Positions 23,301 through 37,165 of a stretch of DNA of 64,000 bases are shown piece after piece. The DNA lies in NCBI RefSeq assembly GCF_037975245.1, contig NC_092569.1:1961501-2025500 (forward strand). The letters are read 5' to 3'. The position numbers and the translations under genes are program-made. Under the pieces are notes generated by a model. The model saw only the letters and a list, made by a program, of their open reading frames with translations, made no database searches and was not told the DNA's origin. Position 1 is the first letter of the stretch. Every line of letters begins with the position of its first letter. Source of the stretch: Apostichopus japonicus. Its lineage: Eukaryota > Echinodermata > Holothuroidea > Aspidochirotida > Stichopodidae.

Positions 23301-26300
23301 TCGACGAAGTTTTTGTCATTTAAATTAGATATGAAATGACGTCAAGATATGGGTATTAATATTTCCACCAAAATATAAGTGTTTATACCACTCTTGTCAC
23401 CTGGAAAGGTATCCAAAGGGCGCCACACACCACAGGAACAATTTTGGGAGGAATTAAAAAAGTCTCGATTTTGGCCAAAATCGGACAAAATCATAAGGGT
23501 ATATAACCTTATGAAATTGGCAATTTTGGGCCAAAAATGAAAGTTCTCAAATCTCTTCCAGAATACGTAGAAGGGACTCCCAGCACCCAGTAGACGCTTC
23601 TGTCGGGTCAAAAGTGGCATTCGACGAAGTTTTTGTCATTTAAATTAGATATGAAATGACGTCAAGATATGGTTATTAAATTTCATTTTTCCACCAAAAT
23701 ATAAGTGTTTATACCACTCTTGTCACCTGGAAAGGTATCCAAAGGGCGCCACACACCACAGGAACAATTTTGGGAAGAATTAAAAAAGTCGCGATTTCGG
23801 CCAAAATCGGACAAAATCATAAGGGTATAGCCTTATGAAATTGGCAATTTTGGGCCAAAAATGAAAGTTCTCCAATCTCTTCCAGAATACGTAGAAGGGA
23901 CTCCCAGCACCCAGTAGACGCTTCTGTCGGGTCAAAAGTGGCATTCGACGAAGTTTTTGTCATTTAAATTAGATATGAAATGACGTCAGGATAAGGTTAT
24001 TAAATTTCATTTTTCCACCAAAATATAAGTGTTTATACCACTCTTGTCACCTGGAAAGGTATCCAAAGGGCGCCACACACCACAGGAACAATTTTGGGAA
24101 GAATTAAAAAAAGTCGCGATTTCGGCCAAAATCGGACAAAATCATAAGGGTATAGCCTTATGAAATTGGCAATTTTGGGCCAAAAATGAAAGTTCTCAAA
24201 TCTCTTCCAGAATACGTAGAAGGGACTCCCAGCACCCAGTAGACGCTTCTGTCAGGTCAAAAGTGGCATTCGACGAAGTTTTTGTCATTTAAATTAGATA
24301 TGAAATGACGTCAAGATATGGGTATTAATATTTCCACCAAAATATAAGTGTTTATACCACTCTTGTCACCTGGAAAGGTATCCAAAGGGCGCCACACACC
24401 ACAGGAACAATTTTGGGAAGAATTAAAAAAAGTCGCGATTTTGGCCAAAATCGAACAAAATCATAAGGGTATAGCCTTATGAAATTGGCAATTTGGGGCC
24501 AAAAATGAAAGTTCTCAAATCTCTTCCAGAATACGTAGAAGGGACTCCCAGCACCCGGTAGACGCTTCTGTCGGGTCAAAAGTGGCATTCGACGAAGTTT
24601 TTGTCATTTAAATTAGATATGAAATGACGTCAAGATATGGTTATTAATATTTCCGCCAAAATATAAGTGTTTATACCACTCTTGTCACCTGGAAAGGTAT
24701 CCAAAGGGCGCCACACACCACAGGAACAATTTTGGGAAGAATTAAAAAAAGTCGCGATTTTGGCCAAAATCGGACAAAATCATAAGAGTATAGCCTTATG
24801 AAATTGGCAATTTTGGGCCAAATATGAAAGTTCTCAAATCTCTTCCAGAATACGTAGAAGGGACTCCCAGCACCCAGTAGACGCTTCTGTCAGGTCAAAA
24901 GTGGCATTCGACGAAGTTTTTGTCATTTAAATTAGATATGAAATGACGTCAAGATATGGTTATTAAATTTCATTTTCCACCAAAATATAAGTGTTTATAC
25001 CACTCTTGTCACCTGGAAAGGTATCCAAAGGGCGCCACACACCACAGGAACAATTTTGGGAAGAATTAAAAAAAGTCGCGATTTTGGCCAAAATCGGACA
25101 AAATCATAAGGGTATAGCCTTATGAAATTGGCAATTTTGGGCCAAAAATGAAAGTTCTCAAATCTCTTCCAGAATACGTAGAAGGGACTCCCAGCACCCA
25201 GACGACGCTTCTGTCAGGTCAAAAGTGGCATTCGACGAAGTTTTTGTCATTTAAATTAGATATGAAATGACGTCAAGATATGGGTATTAATATTTCCACC
25301 AAAATATAAGTGTTTATACCACTCTTGTCACCTGGAAAGGTATCCAAAGGGCGCCACACACCACAGGAACAATTTTGGGAAGAATTAAAAAAGTCTCGAT
25401 TTTGGCCAAAATCGGACAAAATCATAAGGGTATATAACCTTATGAAATTGGCAATTTTGGGCCAAAAATGAAAGTTCTCAAATCTCTTCCAGAATACGTA
25501 GAAGGGACTCCCAGCACCCAGTAGACGCTTCTGTCGGGTCAAAAGTGGCATTCGACGAAGTTTTTGTCATTTAAATTAGATATGAAATGACGTCAAGATA
25601 TGGTTATTAATATTTCCGCCAAAATATAAGTGTTTATACCACTCTTGTCACCTGGAAAGGTATCCAAAGGGCGCCACACACCACAGGAACAATTTTGGGA
25701 AGAATTAAAAAAAGTCGCGATTTTGGCCAAAATCGGACAAAATCATAAGAGTATAGCCTTATGAAATTGGCAATTTTGGGCCAAATATGAAAGTTCTCAA
25801 ATCTCTTCCAGAATACGTAGAAGGGACTCCCAGCACCCAGTAGACGCTTCTGTCAGGTCAAAAGTGGCATTCGACGAAGTTTTTGTCATTTAAATTAGAT
25901 ATGAAATGACGTCAAGATATGGTTATTAAATTTCATTTTCCACCAAAATATAAGTGTTTATACCACTCTTGTCACCTGGAAAGGTATCCAAAGGGCGCCA
26001 CACACCACAGGAACAATTTTGGGAAGAATTAAAAAAAGTCGCGATTTTGGCCAAAATCGGACAAAATCATAAGGGTATAGCCTTATGAAATTGGCAATTT
26101 TGGGCCAAAAATGAAAGTTCTCAAATCTCTTCCAGAATACGTAGAAGGGACTCCCAGCACCCAGACGACGCTTCTGTCAGGTCAAAAGTGGCATTCGACG
26201 AAGTTTTTGTCATTTAAATTAGATATGAAATGACGTCAAGATATGGGTATTAATATTTCCACCAAAATATAAGTGTTTATACCACTCTTGTCACCTGGAA

Positions 26301-29300
26301 AGGTATCCAAAGGGCGCCACACACCACAGGAACAATTTTGGGAAGAATTAAAAAAGTCTCGATTTTGGCCAAAATCGGACAAAATCATAAGGGTATATAA
26401 CCTTATGAAATTGGCAATTTTGGGCCAAAAATGAAAGTTCTCAAATCTCTTCCAGAATACGTAGAAGGGACTCCCAGCACCCAGTAGACGCTTCTGTCGG
26501 GTCAAAAGTGGCATTCGACGAAGTTTTTGTCATTTAAATTAGATATGAAATGACGTCAAGATATGGTTATTAAATTTCATTTTTCCACCAAAATATAAGT
26601 GTTTATACCACTCTTGTCACCTGGAAAGGTATCCAAAGGGCGCCACACACCACAGGAACAATTTTGGGAAGAATTAAAAAAGTCGCGATTTCGGCCAAAA
26701 TCGGACAAAATCATAAGGGTATAGCCTTATGAAATTGGCAATTTTGGGCCAAAAATGAAAGTTCTCCAATCTCTTCCAGAATACGTAGAAGGGACTCCCA
26801 GCACCCAGTAGACGCTTCTGTCGGGTCAAAAGTGGCATTCGACGAAGTTTTTGTCATTTAAATTAGATATGAAATGACGTCAGGATAAGGTTATTAAATT
26901 TCATTTTTCCACCAAAATATAAGTGTTTATACCACTCTTGTCACCTGGAAAGGTATCCAAAGGGCGCCACACACCACAGGAACAATTTTGGGAAGAATTA
27001 AAAAAGTCGCGATTTCGGCCAAAATCGGACAAAATCATAAGGGTATAGCCTTATGAAATTGGCAATTTTGGGCCAAAAATGAAAGTTCTCAAATCTCTTC
27101 CAGAATACGTAGAAGGGACTCCCAGCACCCAGTAGACGCTTCTGTCAGGTCAAAAGTGGCATTCGACGAAGTTTTTGTCATTTAAATTAGATATGAAATG
27201 ACGTCAAGATATGGGTATTAATATTTCCACCAAAATATAAGTGTTTATACCACTCTTGTCACCTGGAAAGGTATCCAAAGGGCGCCACACACCACAGGAA
27301 CAATTTTGGGAAGAATTAAAAAAAGTCGCGATTTTGGCCAAAATCGGACAAAATCATAAGGGTATATATAACCTTATGAAATTGGCAATTTTGGGCCAAA
27401 AATGAAAGTTCTCAAATCTCTTCCAGAATACGTAGAAGGGACTCCCAGCACCCAGTAGACGCTTCTGTCGGGTCAAAAGTGGCATTCGACGAAGTTTTTG
27501 TCATTTAAATTAGATATGAAATGACGTCAAGATATGGTTATTAAATTTCATTTTCCACCAAAATATAAGTGTTTATACCACTCTTGTCACCTGGAAAGGT
27601 ATCCAAAGGGCGCCACACACCACAGGAACAATTTTGGGAAGAATTAAAAAAAGTCGCGATTTTGGCCAAAATCGGACAAAATCATAAGGGTATAGCCTTA
27701 TGAAATTGGCAATTTGGGGCCAAAAATGAAAGTTCTCAAATCTCTTCCAGAATACGTAGAAGGGACTCCCAGCACCCGGTAGACGCTTCTGTCGGGTCAA
27801 AAGTGGCATTCGACGAAGTTTTTGTCATTTAAATTAGATATGAAATGACGTCAAGATATGGTTATTAATATTTCCGCCAAAATATAAGTGTTTATACCAC
27901 TCTTGTCACCTGGAAAGGTATCCAAAGGGCGCCACACACCACAGGAACAATTTTGGGAAGAATTAAAAAAAGTCGCGATTTTGGCCAAAATCGGACAAAA
28001 TCATAAGAGTATAGCCTTATGAAATTGGCAATTTTGGGCCAAATATGAAAGTTCTCAAATCTCTTCCAGAATACGTAGAAGGGACTCCCAGCACCCAGTA
28101 GACGCTTCTGTCAGGTCAAAAGTGGCATTCGACGAAGTTTTTGTCATTTAAATTAGATATGAAATGACGTCAAGATATGGTTATTAAATTTCATTTTCCA
28201 CCAAAATATAAGTGTTTATACCACTCTTGTCACCTGGAAAGGTATCCAAAGGGCGCCACACACCACAGGAACAATTTTGGGAAGAATTAAAAAAAGTCGC
28301 GATTTTGGCCAAAATCGGACAAAATCATAAGGGTATAGCCTTATGAAATTGGCAATTTGGGGCCAAAAATGAAAGTTCTCAAATCTCTTCCAGAATACGT
28401 AGAAGGGACTCCCAGCACCCGGTAGACGCTTCTGTCGGGTCAAAAGTGGCATTCGACGAAGTTTTTGTCATTTAAATTAGATATGAAATGACGTCAAGAT
28501 ATGGTTATTAATATTTCCGCCAAAATATAAGTGTTTATACCACTCTTGTCACCTGGAAAGGTATCCAAAGGGCGCCACACACCACAGGAACAATTTTGGG
28601 AAGAATTAAAAAAAGTCGCGATTTTGGCCAAAATCGGACAAAATCATAAGAGTATAGCCTTATGAAATTGGCAATTTTGGGCCAAATATGAAAGTTCTCA
28701 AATCTCTTCCAGAATACGTAGAAGGGACTCCCAGCACCCAGTAGACGCTTCTGTCAGGTCAAAAGTGGCATTCGACGAAGTTTTTGTCATTTAAATTAGA
28801 TATGAAATGACGTCAAGATATGGGTATTAATATTTCCACCAAAATATAAGTGTTTATACCACTCTTGTCACCTGGAAAGGTATCCAAAGGGCGCCACACA
28901 CCACAGGAACAATTTTGGGAAGTATTAAAAAAGTCGCGATTTTGGCCAAAATCGGACAAAATCATAAGAGTATAGCCTTATGAAATTGGCAATTTTGGGC
29001 CAAAAATGAAAGTTCTCAAATCTCTTCCAGAATACGTACGTAGAAGGGACTCCCAGCACCCAGTAGACGCTTCTGTCGGGTCAAAAGTGGCATTCGACGA
29101 AGTTTTTGTCATTTAAATTAGATATGAAATGACGTCAAGATATGGGTATTAAATTTCATTTTCCACCAAAATATAAGTGTTTATACCACTCTTGTCACCT
29201 GGAAAGGTATCCAAAGGGCGCCACACACCACAGGAACAATTTTGGGAAGAATTAAAAAAAGTCGCGATTTTGGCCAAAATCGGACAAAATCATAAGAGTA

Positions 29301-32300
29301 TAGCCTTATGAAATTGGCAATTTTGGGCCAAATATGAAAGTTCTCAAATCTCTTCCAGAATACGTAGAAGGGACTCCCAGCACCCAGTAGACGCTTCTGT
29401 CAGGTCAAAAGTGGCATTCGACGAAGTTTTTGTCATTTAAATTAGATATGAAATGACGTCAAGATATGGGTATTAATATTTCCACCAAAATATAAGTGTT
29501 TATACCACTCTTGTCACCTGGAAAGGTATCCAAAGGGCGCCACACACCACAGGAACAATTTTGGGAAGAATTAAAAAAAGTCGCGATTTTGGACAAAATC
29601 GGACAAAATCATAAGAGTATAGCCTTATGAAATTGGCAATTTTGGGCCAAATATGAAAGTTCTCAAATCTCTTCCAGAATACGTAGAAGGGACTCCCAGC
29701 ACCCAGACGACGCTTCTGTCAGGTCAAAAGTGGCATTCGACGAAGTTTTTGTCATTTAAATTAGATATGAAATGACGTCAAGATATGGGTATTAATATTT
29801 CCACCAAAATATAAGTGTTTATACCACTCTTGTCACCTGGAAAGGTATCCAAAGGGCGCCACACACCACAGGAACAATTTTGGGAAGAATTAAAAAAAGT
29901 CGCGATTTTGGCCAAAATCGGACAAAATCATAAGGGTATAGCCTTATGAAATTGGCAATTTTGGGCCAAAAATGAAAGTTCTCCAATCTCTTCCAGAATA
30001 CGTAGAAGGGACTCCCAGCACCCAGTAGACGCTTCTGTCGGGTCAAAAGTGGCATTCGACGAAGTTTTTGTCATTTAAATTAGATATGAAATGACGTCAG
30101 GATAAGGTTATTAAATTTCATTTTTCCACCAAAATATAAGTGTTTATACCACTCTTGTCACCTGGAAAGGTATCCAAAGGGCGCCACACACCACAGGAAC
30201 AATTTTGGGAAGAATTAAAAAAGTCGCGATTTCGAAATTGGCAATTTTGGGCCAAAAATGAAAGTTCTCAAATCTCTTCCAGAATACGTAGAAGGGACTC
30301 CCAGCACCCAGTAGACGCTTCTGTCAGGTCAAAAGTGGCATTCGACGAAGTTTTTGTCATTTAAATTAGATATGAAATGACGTCAAGATATGGGTATTAA
30401 TATTTCCACCAAAATATAAGTGTTTATACCACTCTTGTCACCTGGAAAGGTATCCAAAGGGCGCCACACACCACAGGAACAATTTTGGGAAGAATTAAAA
30501 AAAGTCGCGATTTTGGCCAAAATCGGACAAAATCATAAGGGTATATAACCTTATGAAATTGGCAATTTTGGGCCAAAAATGAAAGTTCTCAAATCTCTTC
30601 CAGAATACGTAGAAGGGACTCCCAGTACCCAGTAGACGCTTCTGTCGGGTCAAAAGTGGCATTCGACGAAGTTTTTGTCATTTAAATTAGATATGAAATG
30701 ACGTCAAGATATGGGTATTAATATTTCCACCAAAATATAAGTGTTTATACCACTCTTGTCACCTGGAAAGGTATCCAAAGGGCGCCACACACCACAGGAA
30801 CAATTTTGGGAAGAATTAAAAAAAGTCGCGATTTTGGCCAAAATCGGACAAAATCATAAGGGTATATAACCTTATGAAATTGGCAATTTTGGGCCAAAAA
30901 TGAAAGTTCTCAAATCTCTTCCAGAATACGTAGAAGGGACTCCCAGCACCCAGTAGACGCTTCTGTCGGGTCAAAAGTGGCATTCGACGAAGTTTTTGTC
31001 ATTTAAATTAGATATGAAATGACGTCAAGATATGGTTATTAAATTTCATTTTCCACCAAAATATAAGTGTTTATACCACTCTTGTCACCTGGAAAGGTAT
31101 CCAAAGGGCGCCACACACCACAGGAACAATTTTGGGAAGAATTAAAAAAAGTCGCGATTTTGGCCAAAATCGGACAAAATCATAAGGGTATAGCCTTATG
31201 AAATTGGCAATTTGGGGCCAAAAATGAAAGTTCTCAAATCTCTTCCAGAATACGTAGAAGGGACTCCCAGCACCCGGTAGACGCTTCTGTCGGGTCAAAA
31301 GTGGCATTCGACGAAGTTTTTGTCATTTAAATTAGATATGAAATGACGTCAAGATATGGTTATTAATATTTCCGCCAAAATATAAGTGTTTATACCACTC
31401 TTGTCACCTGGAAAGGTATCCAAAGGGCGCCACACACCACAGGAACAATTTTGGGAAGAATTAAAAAAAGTCGCGATTTTGGCCAAAATCGGACAAAATC
31501 ATAAGAGTATAGCCTTATGAAATTGGCAATTTTGGGCCAAATATGAAAGTTCTCAAATCTCTTCCAGAATACGTAGAAGGGACTCCCAGCACCCAGTAGA
31601 CGCTTCTGTCAGGTCAAAAGTGGCATTCGACGAAGTTTTTGTCATTTAAATTAGATATGAAATGACGTCAAGATATGGGTATTAATATTTCCACCAAAAT
31701 ATAAGTGTTTATACCACTCTTGTCACCTGGAAAGGTATCCAAAGGGCGCCACACACCACAGGAACAATTTTGGGAAGAATTAAAAAAAGTCGCGATTTTG
31801 GACAAAATCGGACAAAATCATAAGAGTATAGCCTTATGAAATTGGCAATTTTGGGCCAAATATGAAAGTTCTCAAATCTCTTCCAGAATACGTAGAAGGG
31901 ACTCCCAGCACCCAGTAGACGCTTCTGTCAGGTCAAAAGTGGCATTCGACGAAGTTTTTGTCATTTAAATTAGATATGAAATGACGTCAAGATATGGGTA
32001 TTAATATTTCCACCAAAATATAAGTGTTTATACCACTCTTGTCACCTGGAAAGGTATCCAAAGGGCGCCACACACCACAGGAACAATTTTGGGAAGAATT
32101 AAAAAAAGTCGCGATTTTGGCCAAAATCGGACAAAATCATAAGGGTATAGCCTTATGAAATTGGCAATTTTGGGCCAAAAATGAAAGTTCTCCAATCTCT
32201 TCCAGAATACGTAGAAGGGACTCCCAGCACCCAGTAGACGCTTCTGTCGGGTCAAAAGTGGCATTCGACGAAGTTTTTGTCATTTAAATTAGATATGAAA

Positions 32301-35300
32301 TGACGTCAGGATAAGGTTATTAAATTTCATTTTTCCACCAAAATATAAGTGTTTATACCACTCTTGTCACCTGGAAAGGTATCCAAAGGGCGCCACACAC
32401 CACAGGAACAATTTTGGGAAGAATTAAAAAAGTCGCGATTTCGGCCAAAATCGGACAAAATCATAAGGGTATAGCCTTATGAAATTGGCAATTTTGGGCC
32501 AAAAATGAAAGTTCTCAAATCTCTTCCAGAATACGTAGAAGGGACTCCCAGCACCCAGTAGACGCTTCTGTCAGGTCAAAAGTGGCATTCGACGAAGTTT
32601 TTGTCATTTAAATTAGATATGAAATGACGTCAAGATATGGGTATTAATATTTCCACCAAAATATAAGTGTTTATACCACTCTTGTCACCTGGAAAGGTAT
32701 CCAAAGGGCGCCACACACCACAGGAACAATTTTGGGAAGAATTAAAAAAAGTCGCGATTTTGGCCAAAATCGGACAAAATCATAAGGGTATATAACCTTA
32801 TGAAATTGGCAATTTTGGGCCAAAAATGAAAGTTCTCAAATCTCTTCCAGAATACGTAGAAGGGACTCCCAGTACCCAGTAGACGCTTCTGTCGGGTCAA
32901 AAGTGGCATTCGACGAAGTTTTTGTCATTTAAATTAGATATGAAATGACGTCAAGATATGGTTATTAAATTTCATTTTTCCACCAAAATATAAGTGTTTA
33001 TACCACTCTTGTCACCTGGAAAGGTATCCAAAGGGCGCCACACACCACAGGAACAATTTTGGGAAGAATTAAAAAAGTCGCGATTTCGGCCAAAATCGGA
33101 CAAAATCATAAGGGTATAGCCTTATGAAATTGGCAATTTTGGGCCAAAAATGAAAGTTCTCCAATCTCTTCCAGAATACGTAGAAGGGACTCCCAGCACC
33201 CAGTAGACGCTTCTGTCGGGTCAAAAGTGGCATTCGACGAAGTTTTTGTCATTTAAATTAGATATGAAATGACGTCAGGATAAGGTTATTAAATTTCATT
33301 TTTCCACCAAAATATAAGTGTTTATACCACTCTTGTCACCTGGAAAGGTATCCAAAGGGCGCCACACACCACAGGAACAATTTTGGGAAGAATTAAAAAA
33401 GTCGCGATTTCGGCCAAAATCGGACAAAATCATAAGGGTATAGCCTTATGAAATTGGCAATTTTGGGCCAAAAATGAAAGTTCTCAAATCTCTTCCAGAA
33501 TACGTAGAAGGGACTCCCAGCACCCAGTAGACGCTTCTGTCAGGTCAAAAGTGGCATTCGACGAAGTTTTTGTCATTTAAATTAGATATGAAATGACGTC
33601 AAGATATGGGTATTAATATTTCCACCAAAATATAAGTGTTTATACCACTCTTGTCACCTGGAAAGGTATCCAAAGGGCGCCACACACCACAGGAACAATT
33701 TTGGGAAGAATTAAAAAAAGTCGCGATTTTGGCCAAAATCGGACAAAATCATAAGGGTATATAACCTTATGAAATTGGCAATTTTGGGCCAAAAATGAAA
33801 GTTCTCAAATCTCTTCCAGAATACGTAGAAGGGACTCCCAGCACCCAGTAGACGCTTCTGTCGGGTCAAAAGTGGCATTCGACGAAGTTTTTGTCATTTA
33901 AATTAGATATGAAATGACGTCAAGATATGGTTATTAAATTTCATTTTCCACCAAAATATAAGTGTTTATACCACTCTTGTCACCTGGAAAGGTATCCAAA
34001 GGGCGCCACACACCACAGGAACAATTTTGGGAAGAATTAAAAAAAGTCGCGATTTTGGCCAAAATCGGACAAAATCATAAGGGTATAGCCTTATGAAATT
34101 GGCAATTTGGGGCCAAAAATGAAAGTTCTCAAATCTCTTCCAGAATACGTAGAAGGGACTCCCAGCACCCGGTAGACGCTTCTGTCGGGTCAAAAGTGGC
34201 ATTCGACGAAGTTTTTGTCATTTAAATTAGATATGAAATGACGTCAAGATATGGTTATTAATATTTCCGCCAAAATATAAGTGTTTATACCACTCTTGTC
34301 ACCTGGAAAGGTATCCAAAGGGCGCCACACACCACAGGAACAATTTTGGGAAGAATTAAAAAAAGTCGCGATTTTGGCCAAAATCGGACAAAATCATAAG
34401 AGTATAGCCTTATGAAATTGGCAATTTTGGGCCAAATATGAAAGTTCTCAAATCTCTTCCAGAATACGTAGAAGGGACTCCCAGCACCCAGTAGACGCTT
34501 CTGTCAGGTCAAAAGTGGCATTCGACGAAGTTTTTGTCATTTAAATTAGATATGAAATGACGTCAAGATATGGTTATTAAATTTCATTTTCCACCAAAAT
34601 ATAAGTGTTTATACCACTCTTGTCACCTGGAAAGGTATCCAAAGGGCGCCACACACCACAGGAACAATTTTGGGAAGAATTAAAAAAAGTCGCGATTTTG
34701 GCCAAAATCGGACAAAATCATAAGGGTATAGCCTTATGAAATTGGCAATTTGGGGCCAAAAATGAAAGTTCTCAAATCTCTTCCAGAATACGTAGAAGGG
34801 ACTCCCAGCACCCGGTAGACGCTTCTGTCGGGTCAAAAGTGGCATTCGACGAAGTTTTTGTCATTTAAATTAGATATGAAATGACGTCAAGATATGGTTA
34901 TTAATATTTCCGCCAAAATATAAGTGTTTATACCACTCTTGTCACCTGGAAAGGTATCCAAAGGGCGCCACACACCACAGGAACAATTTTGGGAAGAATT
35001 AAAAAAAGTCGCGATTTTGGCCAAAATCGGACAAAATCATAAGAGTATAGCCTTATGAAATTGGCAATTTTGGGCCAAATATGAAAGTTCTCAAATCTCT
35101 TCCAGAATACGTAGAAGGGACTCCCAGCACCCAGTAGACGCTTCTGTCAGGTCAAAAGTGGCATTCGACGAAGTTTTTGTCATTTAAATTAGATATGAAA
35201 TGACGTCAAGATATGGGTATTAATATTTCCACCAAAATATAAGTGTTTATACCACTCTTGTCACCTGGAAAGGTATCCAAAGGGCGCCACACACCACAGG

Positions 35301-37165
35301 AACAATTTTGGGAAGTATTAAAAAAGTCGCGATTTTGGCCAAAATCGGACAAAATCATAAGAGTATAGCCTTATGAAATTGGCAATTTGGGGCCAAAAAT
35401 GAAAGTTCTCAAATCTCTTCCAGAATACGTAGAAGGGACTCCCAGCACCCAGTAGACGCTTCTGTCGGGTCAAAAGTGGCATTCGACGAAGTTTTTGTCA
35501 TTTAAATTAGATATGAAATGACGTCAAGATATGGGTATTAAATTTCATTTTCCACCAAAATATAAGTGTTTATACCACTCTTGTCACCTGGAAAGGTATC
35601 CAAAGGGCGCCACACACCACAGGAACAATTTTGGGAAGAATTAAAAAAGTCGCGATTTTGGCCAAAATCGGACAAAATCATAAAGGGTATAGCCTTATGA
35701 AATTGGCAATTTTGGGCCAAAAATGAAAGTTCTCAAATCTCTTCCAGAATACGTAGAAGGGACTCCCAGCACCCAGTAGACGCTTCTGTCGGGTCAAAAG
35801 TGGCATTCGACGAAGTTTTTGTCATTTAAATTAGATATGAAATGACGTCAAGATATGGTTATTAATATTTCCGCCAAAATATAAGTGTTTATACCACTCT
35901 TGTCACCTGGAAAGGTATCCAAAGGGCGCCACACACCACAGGAACAATTTTGGGAAGAATTAAAAAAAGTCGCGATTTTGGCCAAAATCGGACAAAATCA
36001 TAAGAGTATAGCCTTATGAAATTGGCAATTTTGGGCCAAATATGAAAGTTCTCAAATCTCTTCCAGAATACGTAGAAGGGACTCCCAGCACCCAGTAGAC
36101 GCTTCTGTCAGGTCAAAAGTGGCATTCGACGAAGTTTTTGTCATTTAAATTAGATATGAAATGACGTCAAGATATGGGTATTAATATTTCCACCAAAATA
36201 TAAGTGTTTATACCACTCTTGTCACCTGGAAAGGTATCCAAAGGGCGCCACACACCACAGGAACAATTTTGGGAAGAATTAAAAAAAGTCGCGATTTTGG
36301 ACAAAATCGGACAAAATCATAAGAGTATAGCCTTATGAAATTGGCAATTTTGGGCCAAATATGAAAGTTCTCAAATCTCTTCCAGAATACGTAGAAGGGA
36401 CTCCCAGCACCCAGTAGACGCTTCTGTCAGGTCAAAAGTGGCATTCGACGAAGTTTTTGTCATTTAAATTAGATATGAAATGACGTCAAGATATGGGTAT
36501 TAATATTTCCACCAAAATATAAGTGTTTATACCACTCTTGTCACCTGGAAAGGTATCCAAAGGGCGCCACACACCACAGGAACAATTTTGGGAAGAATTA
36601 AAAAAAGTCGCGATTTTGGCCAAAATCGAACAAAATCATAAGGGTATAGCCTTATGAAATTGGCAATTTTGGGCCAAAAATGAAAGTTCTCAAATCTCTT
36701 CCAGAATACGTAGAAGGGACTCCCAGCACCCAGTAGACGCTTCTGTCGGGTCAAAAGTGGCATTCGACGAAGTTTTTGTCATTTAAATTAGATATGAAAT
36801 GACGTCAAGATATGGTTATTAGATTTCATTTTTCCACCAAAATATAAGTGTTTATACCACTCTTGTCACCTGGAAAGGTATCCAAAGGGCGCCACACACC
36901 ACAGGAACAATTTTGGGAAGAATTAAAAAAAGTCGCGATTTTGGCCAAAATCGGACAAAATCATAGGAGTATAGCCTTATGAAATTGGCAATTTTGGGCC
37001 AAAAATGAAAGTTCTCAAATCTCTTCCAGAATACGTAGAAGGGACTCCCAGCACCCAGTAGACGCTTCTGTCGGGTCAAAAGTAGCATTCGACGAAGTTT
37101 TTGGCAATTTTGGGCCTAAAATGAAAGTTCTCAAATCTTGAATTTTGAAATGACGTCAAGATAAT
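17350..37165 (+). repeat. Satellite array: about 60 head-to-tail copies of a ~322-bp monomer
   Basis: Monomers of about 320-325 bp run without interruption for about 19.8 kb with only a few per cent divergence. Landmarks per monomer are TGACGTCA, GTGTTTATACCACTC, GGGCGCCACACACCAC, the 18-bp palindrome CGATTTTGGCCAAAATCG, ATAAGG…CCTTAT, GGGACTCCCAGCACCC and CATTCGACGAAG. Variants recur in blocks: GGTTATTAAATTTC versus GGGTATTAATATT; CGATTTCGG versus CGATTTTGG (the CGG form breaks the 18-bp palindrome); GTATAGCC versus GTATATAACC; AGTATTAA; CCAGACGACG. Left-edge units (17.4-17.8 kb) are rearranged, as usual for array borders. One monomer near 30,233 lacks about 40 bp. The repeated 78/92-residue minus-strand open frames are a by-product of the low divergence. 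Confidence 0.97.

Noticed and set aside
18235-37088. Recurring 78/92-residue frames as a gene family
   Set aside because: They follow the satellite period exactly and change length with A-run indels; no start context, splice sites or known family.
17350-37165. CRISPR-like regular repeats
   Set aside because: The repeat has no unique spacers; whole ~322-bp monomers abut each other, and the setting is a intron-containing eukaryotic genome.
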